A stretch of DNA of 64,000 bases from Typha latifolia. Its lineage: Eukaryota > Streptophyta > Magnoliopsida > Poales > Typhaceae. Below, one piece after another: positions 48,080 through 61,200 of the stretch (position 1 is the stretch's first letter; every line of letters starts with the position of its first letter). A model generated the notes under the pieces. That model did no database searches and was not told the DNA's origin. It saw only the letters and a program-made list of their open reading frames with translations. Location of the stretch: the NCBI GenBank assembly GCA_019914945.1, contig CM034106.1, positions 9,238,001-9,302,000 of the forward strand, in the 5' to 3' direction. Position numbers and translations under genes: made by a program.

Positions 48080-50785
48080 ATGATCATATTTGGTGAATCA
48101 ACAAAGGAAATGATGAAGGACACTGAGAAATGCTTGGACTCCCAGCTCTGGCACGCATGCGCAGGTGGAATGGTTCAGATGCCGGCGGTGAACTCCAAGG
48201 TGTACTACTTTCCTCAGGGCCACGCAGAGCATGCCCAGGGATTCGTCGACTTCAGTAATTCGCAGCAGATCCCTGCTCTCGTTCTTTGTAGGGTGACTGC
48301 CGTAAAATTCATGGCCGATCCGGAGACTGATGAAGTCTTCGCCAAGATACGGTTGGTCCAGATCAGGTCTGGCGAACCAGAGTTTGGCGAAGATGATGGA
48401 GTCGGTCTCAATTGTAATGGGGCTGATGTACAAGAAAAGCCTGCTTCCTTTGCAAAGACATTAACGCAGTCAGATGCCAACAACGGTGGTGGATTCTCCG
48501 TCCCTCGCTACTGTGCAGAAACCATCTTCCCGCGGTTGGACTACTCTGCTGACCCTCCGGTCCAGACCGTGCTCGCAAAGGATGTGCATGGTGAGATTTG
48601 GAAGTTTAGGCATATCTATAGAGGAACCCCTCGCAGGCATCTCCTCACTACTGGATGGAGCACATTTGTGAATCAAAAAAAGCTCGTCGCCGGGGATTCG
48701 ATTGTATTTCTGAGAACCGAAAATGGGGATCTTTGTGTGGGAATCCGACGGGCTAAAAGAGGGATTGGCGGGGGTTCTGAGACCCCGTCAGGGTGGAATC
48801 CCCAAAATGGGAATTGTCTCTCAACCTATGGAGGGTTTTCTGTCTTCTTGAGGGAGGAGGACAGCAAGTTGATGAGGAGTAACGGGGGTGGGGGGAATAT
48901 GAGAGGAAAGGGACGAGTGAGGGCTGAGTCAATCATTGAGGCAGCTAATCTTGCAGCTAGTGGGCAGCCCTTTGAGGTTGTGTATTATCCAAGAGCGAGT
49001 ACTCCGGAGTTCTGTGTGAAGGCTTCGGCAGTTCGAGCGGCAATGAGGATCCAATGGTGCCCAGGCATGAGATTCAAGATGGCCTTTGAAACTGAGGACT
49101 CCTCGAGAATCAGCTGGTTCATGGGGACAATAGCATCTGTTCAGGTCACTGATCCCATAAAATGGCCTAATTCACCCTGGAGGCTTCTTCAGGTATTCAC
49201 TGAACAAGACATTTTGGTCTTTTGCTATCGTTCTTTCAATTGTCAGATTGCCAGTGTAAAAAATTATGCATTCTCAATTGTTTGTTTATGCTAGGGTGAT
49301 CATAATTAGGTTTTTCTGTTTATCCAAATCTTTGATCAATTGATACTTTGAATAAAGCTAACAGTATGATAATCTGACACTAGCTTTTATAAGCCGTTTT
49401 GAAAATACGTGTGTCAATTCCTTGCAAGTCTTGCTGATTTTAATTAGCCCTAAACAGGACTACATAACATGTTTTTTTTTACTGCGGACATTCTTCGTTA
49501 ATCTCCTAATGTCCAGATTTTCTCTGAAAACTAAACTAGCTTGCTTGATTGGTTGAATTGTCACAGGAATACTTTCATTTCTATATTCCACCTTTTCTCG
49601 AAAAAAATTATATGTTCATCCTTATTTCATGCACTATTTTGGTTTTGCAGGTGACTTGGGATGAACCAGATCTGTTGCAGAATGTGAAATGTGTGAGCCC
49701 ATGGCTGGTTGAACTTGTTTCAAACATGCCAGGCATTCATTTAGCACCGTTCTCACCGCCTAGGAAGAAGTTGCGGATCCCACCACACCCTAACTTTCCA
49801 CTTGATGGCCAGCTTCCAAATCCAACATTTCCCCCGAACCCACTTCTTCCCAGCAACAGCAGCCTCCTGCGCTGTTTCCCGGACAGCACTCCTGCAGGCA
49901 TACAGGGAGCCAGGCATGCTCAATTTGGTATATCTTTATCAGATCTCCACCTTAACAAAATGCAGTCAAGTCTGTTCCACGCTGGGTTTCACCGGCTTGA
50001 TCACGCAACTCCACCATCAAGAATATCTACTGGCCTCATCGTTGGCAAAGCCCCAAGTCATGACAACATTTCTTGCTTGCTAACAATTGGCACTCCTCAG
50101 AGCAAGAAGAAATCAGATGACGGAAAGACACCTCAGCTAGTGCTCTTTGGCCAGCCAATCCTTACCGAGCAACAGATATCTCTGAGCATCTCCAGGGATA
50201 CAGTCTCCCCTGGAGTCACTGGAAACAGTTCATCAGATGGGAATCCTGAGAAGACTGTGAATGTCTCAGATGGTTTGAATTCTGCAATTAATCATAATGG
50301 TCTTATGGATAAGCCTTCATGCGAAGGATTTCCATGGTACAAGGATCACCAGGCTTCTGAGCTTGGATCGGAGACTAGGCACTGTAGAGTATTTATGGAA
50401 TCGGTGGATGTTAGTCGCACCCTTGACCTCTCTGTCTTTGGTTCATATGAAGAGTTGTATGGACGTCTAGCTGACATGTTTGGAATCGAGAAAGCTGAGG
50501 TGATGAGCCATGTACTTTACCGGAATGCAGCAGGTGTAATCAAACATACTGGAGATGAACCTTTCAGGTGGGTGTTTCTCCATGTCGTTATTGAGGCCTT
50601 TCTTTTGGAAGCAGGTTCTATGCTTCGATCATTTCATTTAAATTTGCATTACATTGCAGTCCTAAATTGTTGCATCTAGAAGCAAAACTAATATATTTAC
50701 TTTATACTTGCACAGTGAGTTCACTAAAACGGCACGAAGACTGACTATACTAGCAGAAGCAGGCAGTGATAACTTGGGAAGGTAG
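48080..50785 (+). CDS. ARF: Auxin response factor, ARF10/16/18 class (miR160-regulated), 3 coding exons, 699 aa
   Basis: Exons: 48080-49192, 49651-50567, 50716-50785; 2100 nt in phase. The start is supported by the family-typical N-terminus (MIIF, then CLDSQLWHACAGGMVQMP). The B3 DNA-binding domain is at about residues 123-225 (FAKTLTQSDANNGGGFSVPR, PRRHLLTTGWSTFV). The auxin-response domain is at about 291-373 (GQPFEVVYYPRASTPEFCVK). The variable middle region has no glutamine-rich activator stretch, consistent with a class-C repressor. The C-terminal PB1 (III/IV) domain is at about 617-699 and ends SEFTKTARRLTILAEAGSDN. The nuclear protein should bind TGTCNN auxin response elements and interact with other ARF or Aux/IAA proteins. 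A miR160 target site lies in exon 2. It is not possible to say which of ARF10, 16 or 18 is the true orthologue. Confidence 0.95.
49896..49916 (+). promoter_or_regulatory. miR160 target site in ARF exon 2
   Basis: By my reading, 20 of 21 bases match the perfect complement of miR160; only the first base of the site (opposite the miRNA 3' end) differs. The core is GCATACAGGGAGCCAGGCA. It encodes the usual GIQGARHA stretch, around residue 453 of the protein, where miR160 sites lie in all ARF10/16/17-type genes. Confidence 0.95.
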
Positions 50786-53700
50786 GAAGAACCTCTTAGC
50801 AAAATACGCAGTTGAATGAGCAAAATCTCTTGCTCAACGCCAACTCTGTCGAAACTTCCATTTATTGCAACTGCTCAAAGAGGCTTTGAACTCAAGTTGC
50901 ATTGTTTATTAGCTTACTCTTATGGAATGCATAACAGTCTTTATTTGATTCTTCCTGAAAACCTCCTACCATTAGCTTTTCGATTAATATGCTATATACT
51001 TTTGTTTCTCGGAGGCATCTCTGGAATGGCGAAAAGCTTTTCGGAGGTACATGGCTTCCAGGTGATGGATATGAAATACAAACTTGAATAAGTAGGATAT
51101 GTTGCTTGTCTTTGAATCAATTGCGATGGACTTCGCTATAAGCGAAGTGAGTAGACTTAAATGTGACATTTACTAATCTTGTATTGCTTTTATTTACTGC
51201 TGCTCTCCTCTTTAAGCTATGTGGTGTTTTTGTTACGATAACTAAAATTAAAAATGCCAAGTTGGTCATCATGAGAAGCTTCTCATTCCGCCCTAAGGGT
51301 CTGACATTACATTGTATGAGATTTGGTTAGACATAATAGTGCAAAAGACCACATTTTAAAGAATCCAAAACTTTTAATTAGTTTTTAGTTTATAAGTTAT
51401 AGGATATATATTAACGCATCAATCATGATCATACTAATTAATAGTTAATGTGTTCAGACTAACTAATCGGTCCGAAGTGAGTGAATCTCAATCCTATAGG
51501 TGTGTGTGATCCCAAGAAAACCCTAAACATTACCATGTGATGAGATGTACTATAATCACCTTTCCACATGCTTCTTCATTTCCCTACTTGTCCGTAGTAA
51601 TGCTCCTTTTCTAGGACATGGCTTTTTAAGTCAAAACAGAGGTTTACACGCCACTCCCTCTGTCGATGAATAAAATCCCCCTGGTCCTAGTCGAACAGTC
51701 GATCATAGATCTGAACGGTGGAGATTGCTCGATCATCCTTATATTTATTATCTGAATAAATAAACTTTTTTTTTTTGAAAAAATAAAATAAAACATAACT
51801 CTTGTACGAGATTCACAGAGGAACACATTTCCCAGCCTCTGCGGCGCAAGCGTGGGGGAGAGGGTGGAGTTTTTAATAATATTTAATTAATCACCCTAGG
51901 GATTGTTGAGAAAATAAATAGGTCAGACGTGGCACACCGCCCCCATGTGGAGCGTGGGGCCCGCGATCATGGATTCCTCACGTGCGGGGCATGCGTCAGA
52001 TGACGCCTTGCGAATGTTGCGCCGCAAAGGAGGAACCGCCTTTGCCGCGTTGACCGGGGCACTTGGACTGTTCACCCTTTGACTCTTGGGTGTTCGAGGA
52101 GAACTATATATTTATTTATATACGGTGAATAAATGTCATATCTCGGATTATAATTATAGATGAAACTAAACCTTAATATTTTTGAGGTAATATTTTTTTA
52201 AAAAAATATATAGGACCAAATGATAAATATAAGATATATCTATATATGACACGGCATAGGATTTAGTTTGATAAATTTATATATAAAAAGATAATAGGTC
52301 TGCAATTATAATCTTCATCGTTATCTGTGAATTCTATTTTTAAAACCTAAATTTCAGTGTCCACACAAAGTAAGGGGTTTATTCCCAAGGGATCGTGACG
52401 TCACTCCGGTCCAGCTCGGGTTTCGGTCTCGCACCGCTCGGTCCGGGTTTTGACCACCACGGTGAGCAAAACACGGCAGCACTTTCGCCCGGGTTGGCTC
52501 GAGGAAAGAGTTCTCGGCACCTGGTTTTCAATTTCTAGTTTTCCAAATTTGCCATCGTTTAACTTCCTACTAATTTTCTCCATGTTTTCTATCTATCAAC
52601 TTGACTCTGGATTATGCCTTGATATGAATTGGTTAATGTTATATATAACATTATAGACTAAAATCATTAACCTCCTGCACGTTTAATTTAGCAAGAATTA
52701 TCAAATTTTCCCTCCAAAGTTTGAATTTTTTTGCTCTTTCATACAAATCTGAGCGTAATGGAGATCTCGCTTACTTTCTTCCTCCGAGATATCATTTGAT
52801 TCCTTTTCCTCGCTATTCACTTTGCAATCCTCATCCTCCCTCCTATGTTCTCTATTTATATATCTTCTAAATAATATATAACTAAATTGAGCCCGCTTAT
52901 TCTGAGAAAAAAAAACCACCACTAACTGTCATAAATGAGAATACATATTTATTTGTTAATTTTAAAGTTATTTATAATCTTTGTTAATGGGACTTATATA
53001 TAATTTAATTAAAAGTATAAAGATACATAATTATACAAAATAAAATCTGCGAGGTAGAATAATTTAGTCCAAAGTACAATCCCATTTAACCCAACTGTTT
53101 GTTACGAGTTATAAGCTAATCTCAATTTGGCTAAAAGTTATTAAAAGGCTCCTTTTGTTGATAAACTTATTTTTGGACTGACGCCTAGCAACAAAAGCAA
53201 GTGAAAACTTCGGCTTACCTACACCAATTTGCTAGTTGTAGTAGACTAGTCGATTGATATGGAGCCCAGGGCAGCCCTCCAATGGCTTACGACAGTGTAA
53301 CATTAAAACCCAACTGGTAGCCTAACAACATAAGCAATGCAGACTTAATCGAGTGTATGATTTCATAATGTAACATCGTTGACAATAGAAATAAAATTTG
53401 ACTTTAGTTTGGACAAAAAGCAAGCAGAGGAAATTTGACTTTATTTTGGACAAAGACCAAATGACTATATTTCAGGAATAGACAATGATTACAAGCATTA
53501 TAGGTCAGACAACCAAAACCTGTCCACCATTCTTTATATTCCAATCAACACTCCACAATCCACATTTCAGGAATAGACAATGATTACAAGCATTATAGCC
53601 CATACAACCAAAGCCTATCCACCATTGTTTATATTCCAATCAACACTGCACAATCCAAAAGCACATGCATTGAGATCAATCAGCCTGCAATTCAGTACAA

Positions 53701-56190
53701 AAATTAAGCTCATGATGAAGCCTGAAATTTTTCTCGAAGGTAGAAATTTTGAAGGCGATAATAAATTATGCATATAACAACTCAAGAAGCTGAAAGAGAA
53801 GAGGACGTTCAGGCACAATATGCAATGATAAGGATACTGAACACTAAAGTAACGTGTACTTCCGACAGTTAATATTTTCTTAGTTCTGTCTGATGTCAAT
53901 TGATTACTGCTCCAAATGGAAACCATCCCCACCACCACTAACAAAAGACTTCTCTCTCTCTTTCGTGTCACCTGAAGGAAGATGAAAAATAAAAGGCAAG
54001 GAAGCAGCTTCCTCTGAAGGCACATATATTTTTTGGGTTTTGTTTTCAGCATTTCGTACATGAGTAGAACCAAAATGGTTGATATGATAATTGCGCTAGT
54101 TCTACTGCATTACTCAGATAAAAATAATCAAAACATAATTGTACTGCAAGGTAATCATTAAGCACATCATAGCACCTTTCTCAAGGTACAAGTATAAGTT
54201 TTGTGCCACACAAGTATAAGGAACACATATGTCTGACATTCACTTTCAAACAGGACACAACCAATTATTTTGTCAAGCAGAATAATTATGGCCTCGTATG
54301 GCATGCATTACCAAATTCATGATATGAGACAGGTGAGTCTTCACATTTCTATTATACAGATCTTTCAATAAACGTGACCCGAAGATCAAATGGAAAGTGT
54401 AAATGATCTATGATCCAGCCTCTCAAACATGATATCACTATGCCATAAGTGATTCTGCCAACAAGTTTCTTTGACCAAAATCTAGAAGAGTTTGGATTCC
54501 TAGACCTCCCAATTAACCATCAGGCTATTTGTTTTGATGTATTTTGCACAATATAGATGCATCATCTAGGCTGAAAAATAATGTTTGGCTTAATGTATAT
54601 AACATGTAATGCAATATTTTGAGATACCATAGTGAGCTCATATGCAGTGTTCTGGGTTTTGACATCCACTCAAATTTGAATGCACATCATCTTACATTAA
54701 CCCCTCTTTTATATTGCGCTCCTTCTCTACCACACTCCCCAACCCATGGTTTCCAAAAAATTTACTAATGTGAATCCCTTCCTCCCTCTCTCTCAACCTA
54801 TGCACCCCTTCTTAATTGCAAACAAACTTTTAGCTAATCTTGAATTGGGTTTTAGGTATCTGAATTGCAAATTTATGGCTGCCTATATCTTATTATATTT
54901 TGAAATTCTTTGGAGATTTTATATACATTTTGTGCTTATTTTCATTGGAAATAAGTGAGAGATTAATATACTAAACTAGTTGGAAAGAAAAGTAACATGA
55001 AAGAAGAATTTCTTGTAGTGTATTAATGGCGAAGAAGAAAATACTTGGTATGGAGTGGTACTATATAAGTGTCAATACTGTGCATAACAATAATAAAGAA
55101 ATGTAGATATTGCAAAGTAACTCAGATATCCAATAAGTAAGCATTTGATCCTAAATATTTTACCGGACCATTTAATTCATTTTATCTAAATTCTCAAGAA
55201 ATGAAGACACCTGCCTGTTTTTAATTTTAAATTTGTTCAATTCTCGTTTGTTCAATCCTTTTGTCCAGTTAACATTTCATTCACTCGGGTTCATTTTAGG
55301 GACGTAACATTTGATCATAAATCGGTATTTATTATCCTAGCTAGCAAATAGACTTTTCACATGCAACCTGATAAAGCATGAAAGCATACCTATGTTCAAC
55401 AAAAACAGTTTCACATAATACAATCAACCAAACAAGAGATTTGCTTCTCTAGATGCAGCATCTTCTAATGTGTGTGCTTCCAAAGATACATGGAACCAAA
55501 TGACCCCCATGTTTCAATAGTAAGTTGTGGTCACACAGAACTGAATATCCCAAACCAGCTATCTATGACATTCTGATGATGAGGGCAGGATTCACCATAC
55601 GCAGCATTATCTCCAGTTTCAACTTAATCCATCTTAGTTTCTTCTATTATTCCAGCGTGAAGTAGACAACTGAGTAATACACTCAAAGACAAAATAAGAC
55701 CATCAAAAAATATTGACACCATTTATCCCCAAACATATCAAAAGTATACCAATTGCATCTGCAGAGCATGTTAGCTTACCATCGCTGACAATTCATACAC
55801 AGGCTCATCACGTTATCTAGTTCATCCTTTATATTCTAACAGATTTAAATATCAATTTCCATCTCAAATCGTTTTCTTTCTCTTTCTTCACCTACATAAC
55901 ACGTGCCAACAAGAACTAAGAAAAGGTATAATTTTTCGATTTTTCCTATAGCTCTTGATCTCTTAATAGTTCTAGCGTGATATTGGTAGAAAGGTGCTAC
56001 TCAAATATATCCAAGTTCTACAATTAATCATTGACAAATCAGAACATGAACCAAGTATTCACAGCGTTCAAATAGAAGCACACAACGCCAAACACACCGA
56101 GACAAATTAAAGAAAACCAAAGCAGGAAATCACATCATATTCCATTAAGAATGGCAAAAACAAGAACAAAATTTATGATCGTGGTCGACC
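50786..56190. other. Intergenic region between ARF and UBL5
   Basis: Contains the ARF 3' flank and GC-rich patches near 51840-52080 and 52380-52510. Also present are a TGACGTCA bZIP-type palindrome (52396-52403), a 95-bp tandem duplication (listed) and AT-rich sequence. A 64-codon minus-strand frame at 54095-53904 is the only candidate coding piece, and it is weak. Confidence 0.45.
53469..53658. repeat. Two-copy tandem duplication, 95-bp unit
   Basis: Copies at 53469-53563 and 53564-53658 both start ATTTCAGGAATAGACAATGA. I count about seven differences in 95 bases. A smaller 36-bp-spaced repeat (AATTTGACTTTA then TTTGGACAAA) lies just before, at about 53395-53453. Confidence 0.85.
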
Positions 56191-56191
56191 T

Positions 56192-56241
<50 letters not shown>

Positions 56242-56412
56242 AAGGGTGATGTGGTCCTTGTAGATGTTGTACCACTTCTGGATCCGGATCTTGTCGGGCC
56301 GCGTGCCGGTTTGCGCCGCGACCAGCTTCTTGAGGTCGCCGATCGTGTCATCCTCGTTGCACTTGACCCGGACCTTCTTCCCCAATCGATCATTGAGCAC
56401 CACCTCGATCAT
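56191..56412 (-). CDS. UBL5: Ubiquitin-like protein 5 (UBL5/Hub1), 73 aa, single exon
   Basis: The frame runs from the ATG at 56412 down to the stop at 56191 and encodes 73 aa, the standard UBL5 length. It begins [18 protein letters not shown] and ends with the diagnostic GMGLELYYN. Unlike ubiquitin it ends in a Tyr-Tyr motif rather than Gly-Gly, so it is not conjugated in the usual way. Known UBL5/Hub1 proteins bind spliceosome factors (through HIND motifs) and affect pre-mRNA splicing; in mitochondrial stress signalling an animal role is also known. The longer upstream in-frame extension to 56523 is probably 5' leader, because the family starts at this Met. Confidence 0.96.
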
Positions 56413-57331
56413 CTTCGCGGCCCTCGACGATTTCTCTCCCCACCTCCTCCGCTCCGCTCGTAAAACAAAACGGGAAGTAAGGAAAAAAAAAATTCCTTTA
56501 TATAAAAAGATTGGCACGGTCAATGCGGTAGGAGAAAAAGCATCTAGACTCTTCTACTAGGACCTAGAACGGAGATGGCGTGCACGTGTTCTGAGGTTTA
56601 TGCAAAAATCCCCCTTTAATGATGTCATATGACGAAGAGACCCTTGTGTGTTTCTCGCAAGTCGCAACGACGAAGGCAATAGGTAGGGGGTGTAATTGTG
56701 TAACTGTGCAAGCCAGCGAGCTCTATCAAGCTTGATTCGAAATTAAATTCAAAATCAAGCTTAGCTTGTTTAATTTAACAATCTGTATGCAAATAATTTA
56801 AATTGCAAATATATAGAGATTACAAAAATCTAATAATTAAATGGTATTGGAGTAATATTTTCATCCTATTGCATTCTTAACATGGCTGAAAAATATAGCC
56901 CTTGAGTAACTCATATTATGAGCCTCTAAATCTTGATCTAAAGTTTCATAATAATTATACATATTATAATTTCTAGATACTAAATTATTATCTTTTAGCC
57001 CTATGGTTTCTTACGACATGGCTTCACTGGATTGATCTCTTCTTGTAACGGCAACTTTGTTGATCTCACACTAAAATTTTTCAAAAGTTTTTAAGTCAAA
57101 AGGAAGAAAAGATAATGATGAGCTCCTCATGCATGTCTCATGCCATGCCAATTTAGTTTCGTAATAAAACTTACTGAGCCTTTTCTGGCTTTTGTTCAGA
57201 AAAAAACAAAGACCTCATATATTCTCAATTTCTATTCCCTTCTATCAATATATAATCACCAAGTTTCTTGTAACACAATGGTGAATATCATATAAGAAAG
57301 TTTGATCAAGTACTCAGAGGTTCTGAAGAGG
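56413..57331. other. Divergent spacer between UBL5 and the 77-aa gene
   Basis: Serves as the promoter side for both genes, which are transcribed away from each other. AT-rich; no other gene is seen. Confidence 0.5.
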
Positions 57332-58297
57332 ATGTCTGGAGAAGAAGATTGCAGACAACATCAGTGCCTGAGAAAATATGAGGTTGTTCTTAACCAGGTA
57401 CCTTGCTGCCTTCTTTAGATAGAAATTTCTCTCTATATTAGCCTAGAAACAGTGTGAAATGAGGAATTATAATAATTATAGTAAATATATTATAAGCAAA
57501 ATTAGATGCCTTAATTATGGTTTTTGGCTATGCTGCAATTGCGTTGCTGAATTAACTGTCATTTGTTCTTGTTTATTTAGGTAAAAATTGACAGTCAACA
57601 TTAAGTTTTCTCTTAAACAATAATAGTTATGCCTCGTATATATTTCATGTTCACAGTTTAATCAGCTCATCGATGCGGTTGATCGAAGAACAAGGGCAGC
57701 CAAGAAGCACAGGAAATCAAAGGTGATCTGCTTCTTTCTGTATTGCTTAGTATGTCAATGAGTTTAGAAAACACTTTTTCAAACTAAGGTTGTGATGTCT
57801 GGGTAATTACATCTATTCAATAAAAGGAAATGTTATAATTCTATAATTATGCATAACAAATTAACAGAACTGTTTAACATGTCTTTAATTTTGAAAATAA
57901 TTAATGATTTTATCTTACAGCCCAGTTTAGTTTTCTTAAAATCATGGACAGAATAGAAGAGATAAATTTTAAAGTATGATGTCGCCTTTTTAAGATTAAA
58001 TTGTCACTTGTTACTTCTTCAGTAGGAACCAGTACTAATATATTTCCCAAAATCAGATAGAAAATTGAAGATAAATATGCTAATAATAGTGATCGACAAT
58101 AGTTCGAAGAAAATATCAAGTAAAAAGAAGATATAATTATGAACCGTAGAGGCTAAAAAGAAGCTAAAGATCTAATCTTGTTCTTCTTTTTGTAGAGATC
58201 AAAAAAAGAACAGGCTACTGCATCACAACAAAGTCACAAAGATGAAGTACTTGCCGATACCGTAACGAGATGCTTAAATGACTTCAATGCAAACTGA
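57332..58297 (+). CDS. Unrecognised small basic protein, 3 exons, 77 aa
   Basis: Exons: 57332-57397 (66 nt), 57657-57722 (66 nt), 58196-58297 (102 nt including TGA). Every exon is phase 0 and bounded by GT donors and AG acceptors. The protein starts MSGEEDCRQHQC, continues with a mostly helical segment (YEVVLNQFNQLIDAVDRRTR), a Lys/Arg-rich nuclear-localisation-like cluster (AAKKHRKSKRSKKEQ) and an acidic/polar tail ending CLNDFNAN. It has no signal peptide or membrane segment. I do not recognise the family. The exons may belong to a longer gene with more 5' coding sequence. That three phase-0 exons join without a stop supports it being real, but expression evidence is lacking. Confidence 0.5.
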
Positions 58298-61200
58298 GAA
58301 GCATGGTGGATTTTTTTAGCAAACGTGTGTAGCTTAATGAATGTTTTCCAATCGTTATGTTGGTCATCAATGAATTGCTAGTTTTCAGCACCCATGAACT
58401 GAAACACCTCCAGAATGTTCGTAATCTTAATTTTGTATGATATGATCTGTTCTTCAATCATTATATCCGAAATACTGAGACAGTAACCTATTTTTCAGTT
58501 TTAGCAGACATTGAGATTTTTCATGTCGAAATTGTAATCGTCCGCATCAATGAGGAACTAAATTCAGGTAAGTTCTTTTAGTTTTGTTCTTCAGAGAAGG
58601 AGTAATGCGTAAATGAATAGTCATTTACTGGCTAACGATGGCAAAGTTCCAACTGGATGGAGAACTAAGATAATGTTTACAGTAGAGTAATCTTCAGACA
58701 ACTTATGATCATGACATCTTAACAAGATTTATATGTTGCTTTTATGTCTTTAGGTAGGCTAGTTCTGTCAGTTAGTTTACTGACAGCCCCCATTAGTGCA
58801 CTTACATTAATTCCTCATCCAGAGCCTTCTACACAAAAAGTGTGCATTCCTTATCTATAATTAAAGTGTGCATTCCTTCAAAAACTTTGACCCTTATCTG
58901 CATGTACAACAGTACAAGATTGGTATTTGTTGCCCTTTAAACATCATTTTCCGCGTAAATACTACTCAGATTACTTTTCGATAACTAACAATTAATATCA
59001 AAATTATTCAGCCCAAAAGGTATCCATACAAGAAACAATGGTTTGGTTTATAAAAACAGAAGAAAAAAGAAAACTAGTAAAAATCTGACTGCAGGATCTG
59101 GGCACTTGCAAGTTCTGAAATCTTATGATCAATTATAGTTTTCTCAAGATACCAGAACAGATGTCCTACATCACACAGGTAGGTGTTTTAATTAGTGAGG
59201 GCCTCAACAAGCACAAGACTTTATGCTAAATTAATGAGCTAGATTCCTGGCCAAATTTATCATCTCAACTAAGATATATACCCATCTGTTCTAATTTGTT
59301 TCAGTTCCTATCTGAATAGAAGTGGAGCCATCAGTCACATGCAAACAATAACACATTAGGACAAAATGTTTGTGAGTATGTTGACCTCTAAATTATCATG
59401 GTCAGAAACCTTAGTAAATGCATGCATGGGATCTAATTATGCCAAGTTACCAACCCAGCAATTATGGAACAAGACAACTGAGACATAACTTCTCAGAATT
59501 AATCAACTAGCTAGACTTAATAATTGTTTTGTAGAAGAAAAGGAAATAGATAATTACCTTATTGTGGGTTCTTGTAGCTAAAGCTTGTAGGACCTCTGGT
59601 TTATGAGTGTCTCCAAGGGAATCTTAAAGAGGAGATCTAACCTCTTATTAGCCAGCCTTGTAAGTTGTAACTATAATCAGACTCTCTTTTATCTCTAATA
59701 AAAAGGAACCTCTTAACTATTATACTGGGATTCGAACTTAGATATACTAATACAGTCTAAATCTTTTTAACTATTTGAGCATCATTTCATTTTCTGAAGA
59801 GAGGTGCAGAACTCGAGGATTGTATAGACCCTTGAAGAGACTTTCTTAGTTTTCAAGTCTTGTGACAAGACTAATGTGCTAATGAAGTGATCTTTAGAGC
59901 AAAAGTACAAGGCATGCAAGAGAGTGATGACATTTGATGAAGTGTGTTGAGCAATCAAAGGTAGAGAGACAAAAGAAGTAGGAAGACAACATATCACAGC
60001 GAGTGGGAAGGTGTGTTCTGCAATCAAAGGGAAAAGGGGGGCCCTGCAAAAAGCATCGTATAACATAAGGAAGAGGACATGAAGCATCAAAAAATTTATC
60101 TTGAAATCTATCCGAGGTTTAAATAATAATAATAATAATATCTGAGTTTTTATCCGAACCATTTATCCATATGCATGGATAAACTCAACCAAATGACCCC
60201 TTTATTATTGGGATTTGTATAGAGAGACGATTACTCAAACATGGTTGCCCTTTTGGTTTATAGTTAGATATTTGTATTTTGCGTTATTAAATTAAGCATA
60301 AAAAAATAAAATAATGTTATTCTTATTTATATATATATTCCTTTTAGTTAAAAATATATGTGTCTGCTAAACGTGCCAAGTTAAACTATTAACCGTAACT
60401 TATAGGTGTCCAAAATGAGTTTTTAATCAAACTAGGTCTCCTCTCAAACATATGTATCCAAATATTTCAACTCCCAAATTTGTTACCTAGGGCGAGCGAA
60501 AAAATATTAAATTATTAAACATTTTATATAAAATTTAAAATACCAAGAAAATTATGCTATTTATCTTAAATATAAAATACTGATTTTATATAGATAAGTC
60601 GAAAACTGAAAAGGAGAAATTTTGATCTACATTTATTTTTTTCTAGTTTATAATATTGTGACAAGATAAATCTCTCTTATTTATCTTTAATTTATATGAT
60701 TTGAATAAATAATTATCTCTTTCTTTTTAATTTGACACTTTTTAGGTTTTATATTAACTTTGACCAAGGAGCTATTTCGATAAATAAATTTGTGGAGAGG
60801 CCCACTCACGCCAAACTTATGTACGGAGAAAATTAAAAATTAGCTACTAGAATAATAAAACGAACTTTAGTGCACCAAATTAATTATTCGTTTCCACAGA
60901 TATTTCTTTAGATAATTTAAAATGTAGGACAAAAGAAAAATAAATTAATAGTACCAGAAGAGCTACAGCCGCCACGTGGCTGATGAGCTACTTTCCTTGC
61001 AGAAGCCGGGGTAGGATATATTACGAAAACGGGCAATTTGCAAATATCCCCTCATCCCCGTATATTATTATATTATGGGTTCGTTTCTGATTCGAACGTT
61101 ATCTTTTCCCTTTTTCTAAAAGAACCCTTACCTTTTATAAATTACGTTTGTTTAATACTATAGGTTAATTTTAACTCACATGATATTAATACCATTTTAT

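Noticed and set aside
53615..54073. 152-aa minus-strand frame
   Set aside because: Crosses the tandem duplication and low-complexity sequence; the other frame (53904-54095) looks more protein-like, so this one is probably a shadow.
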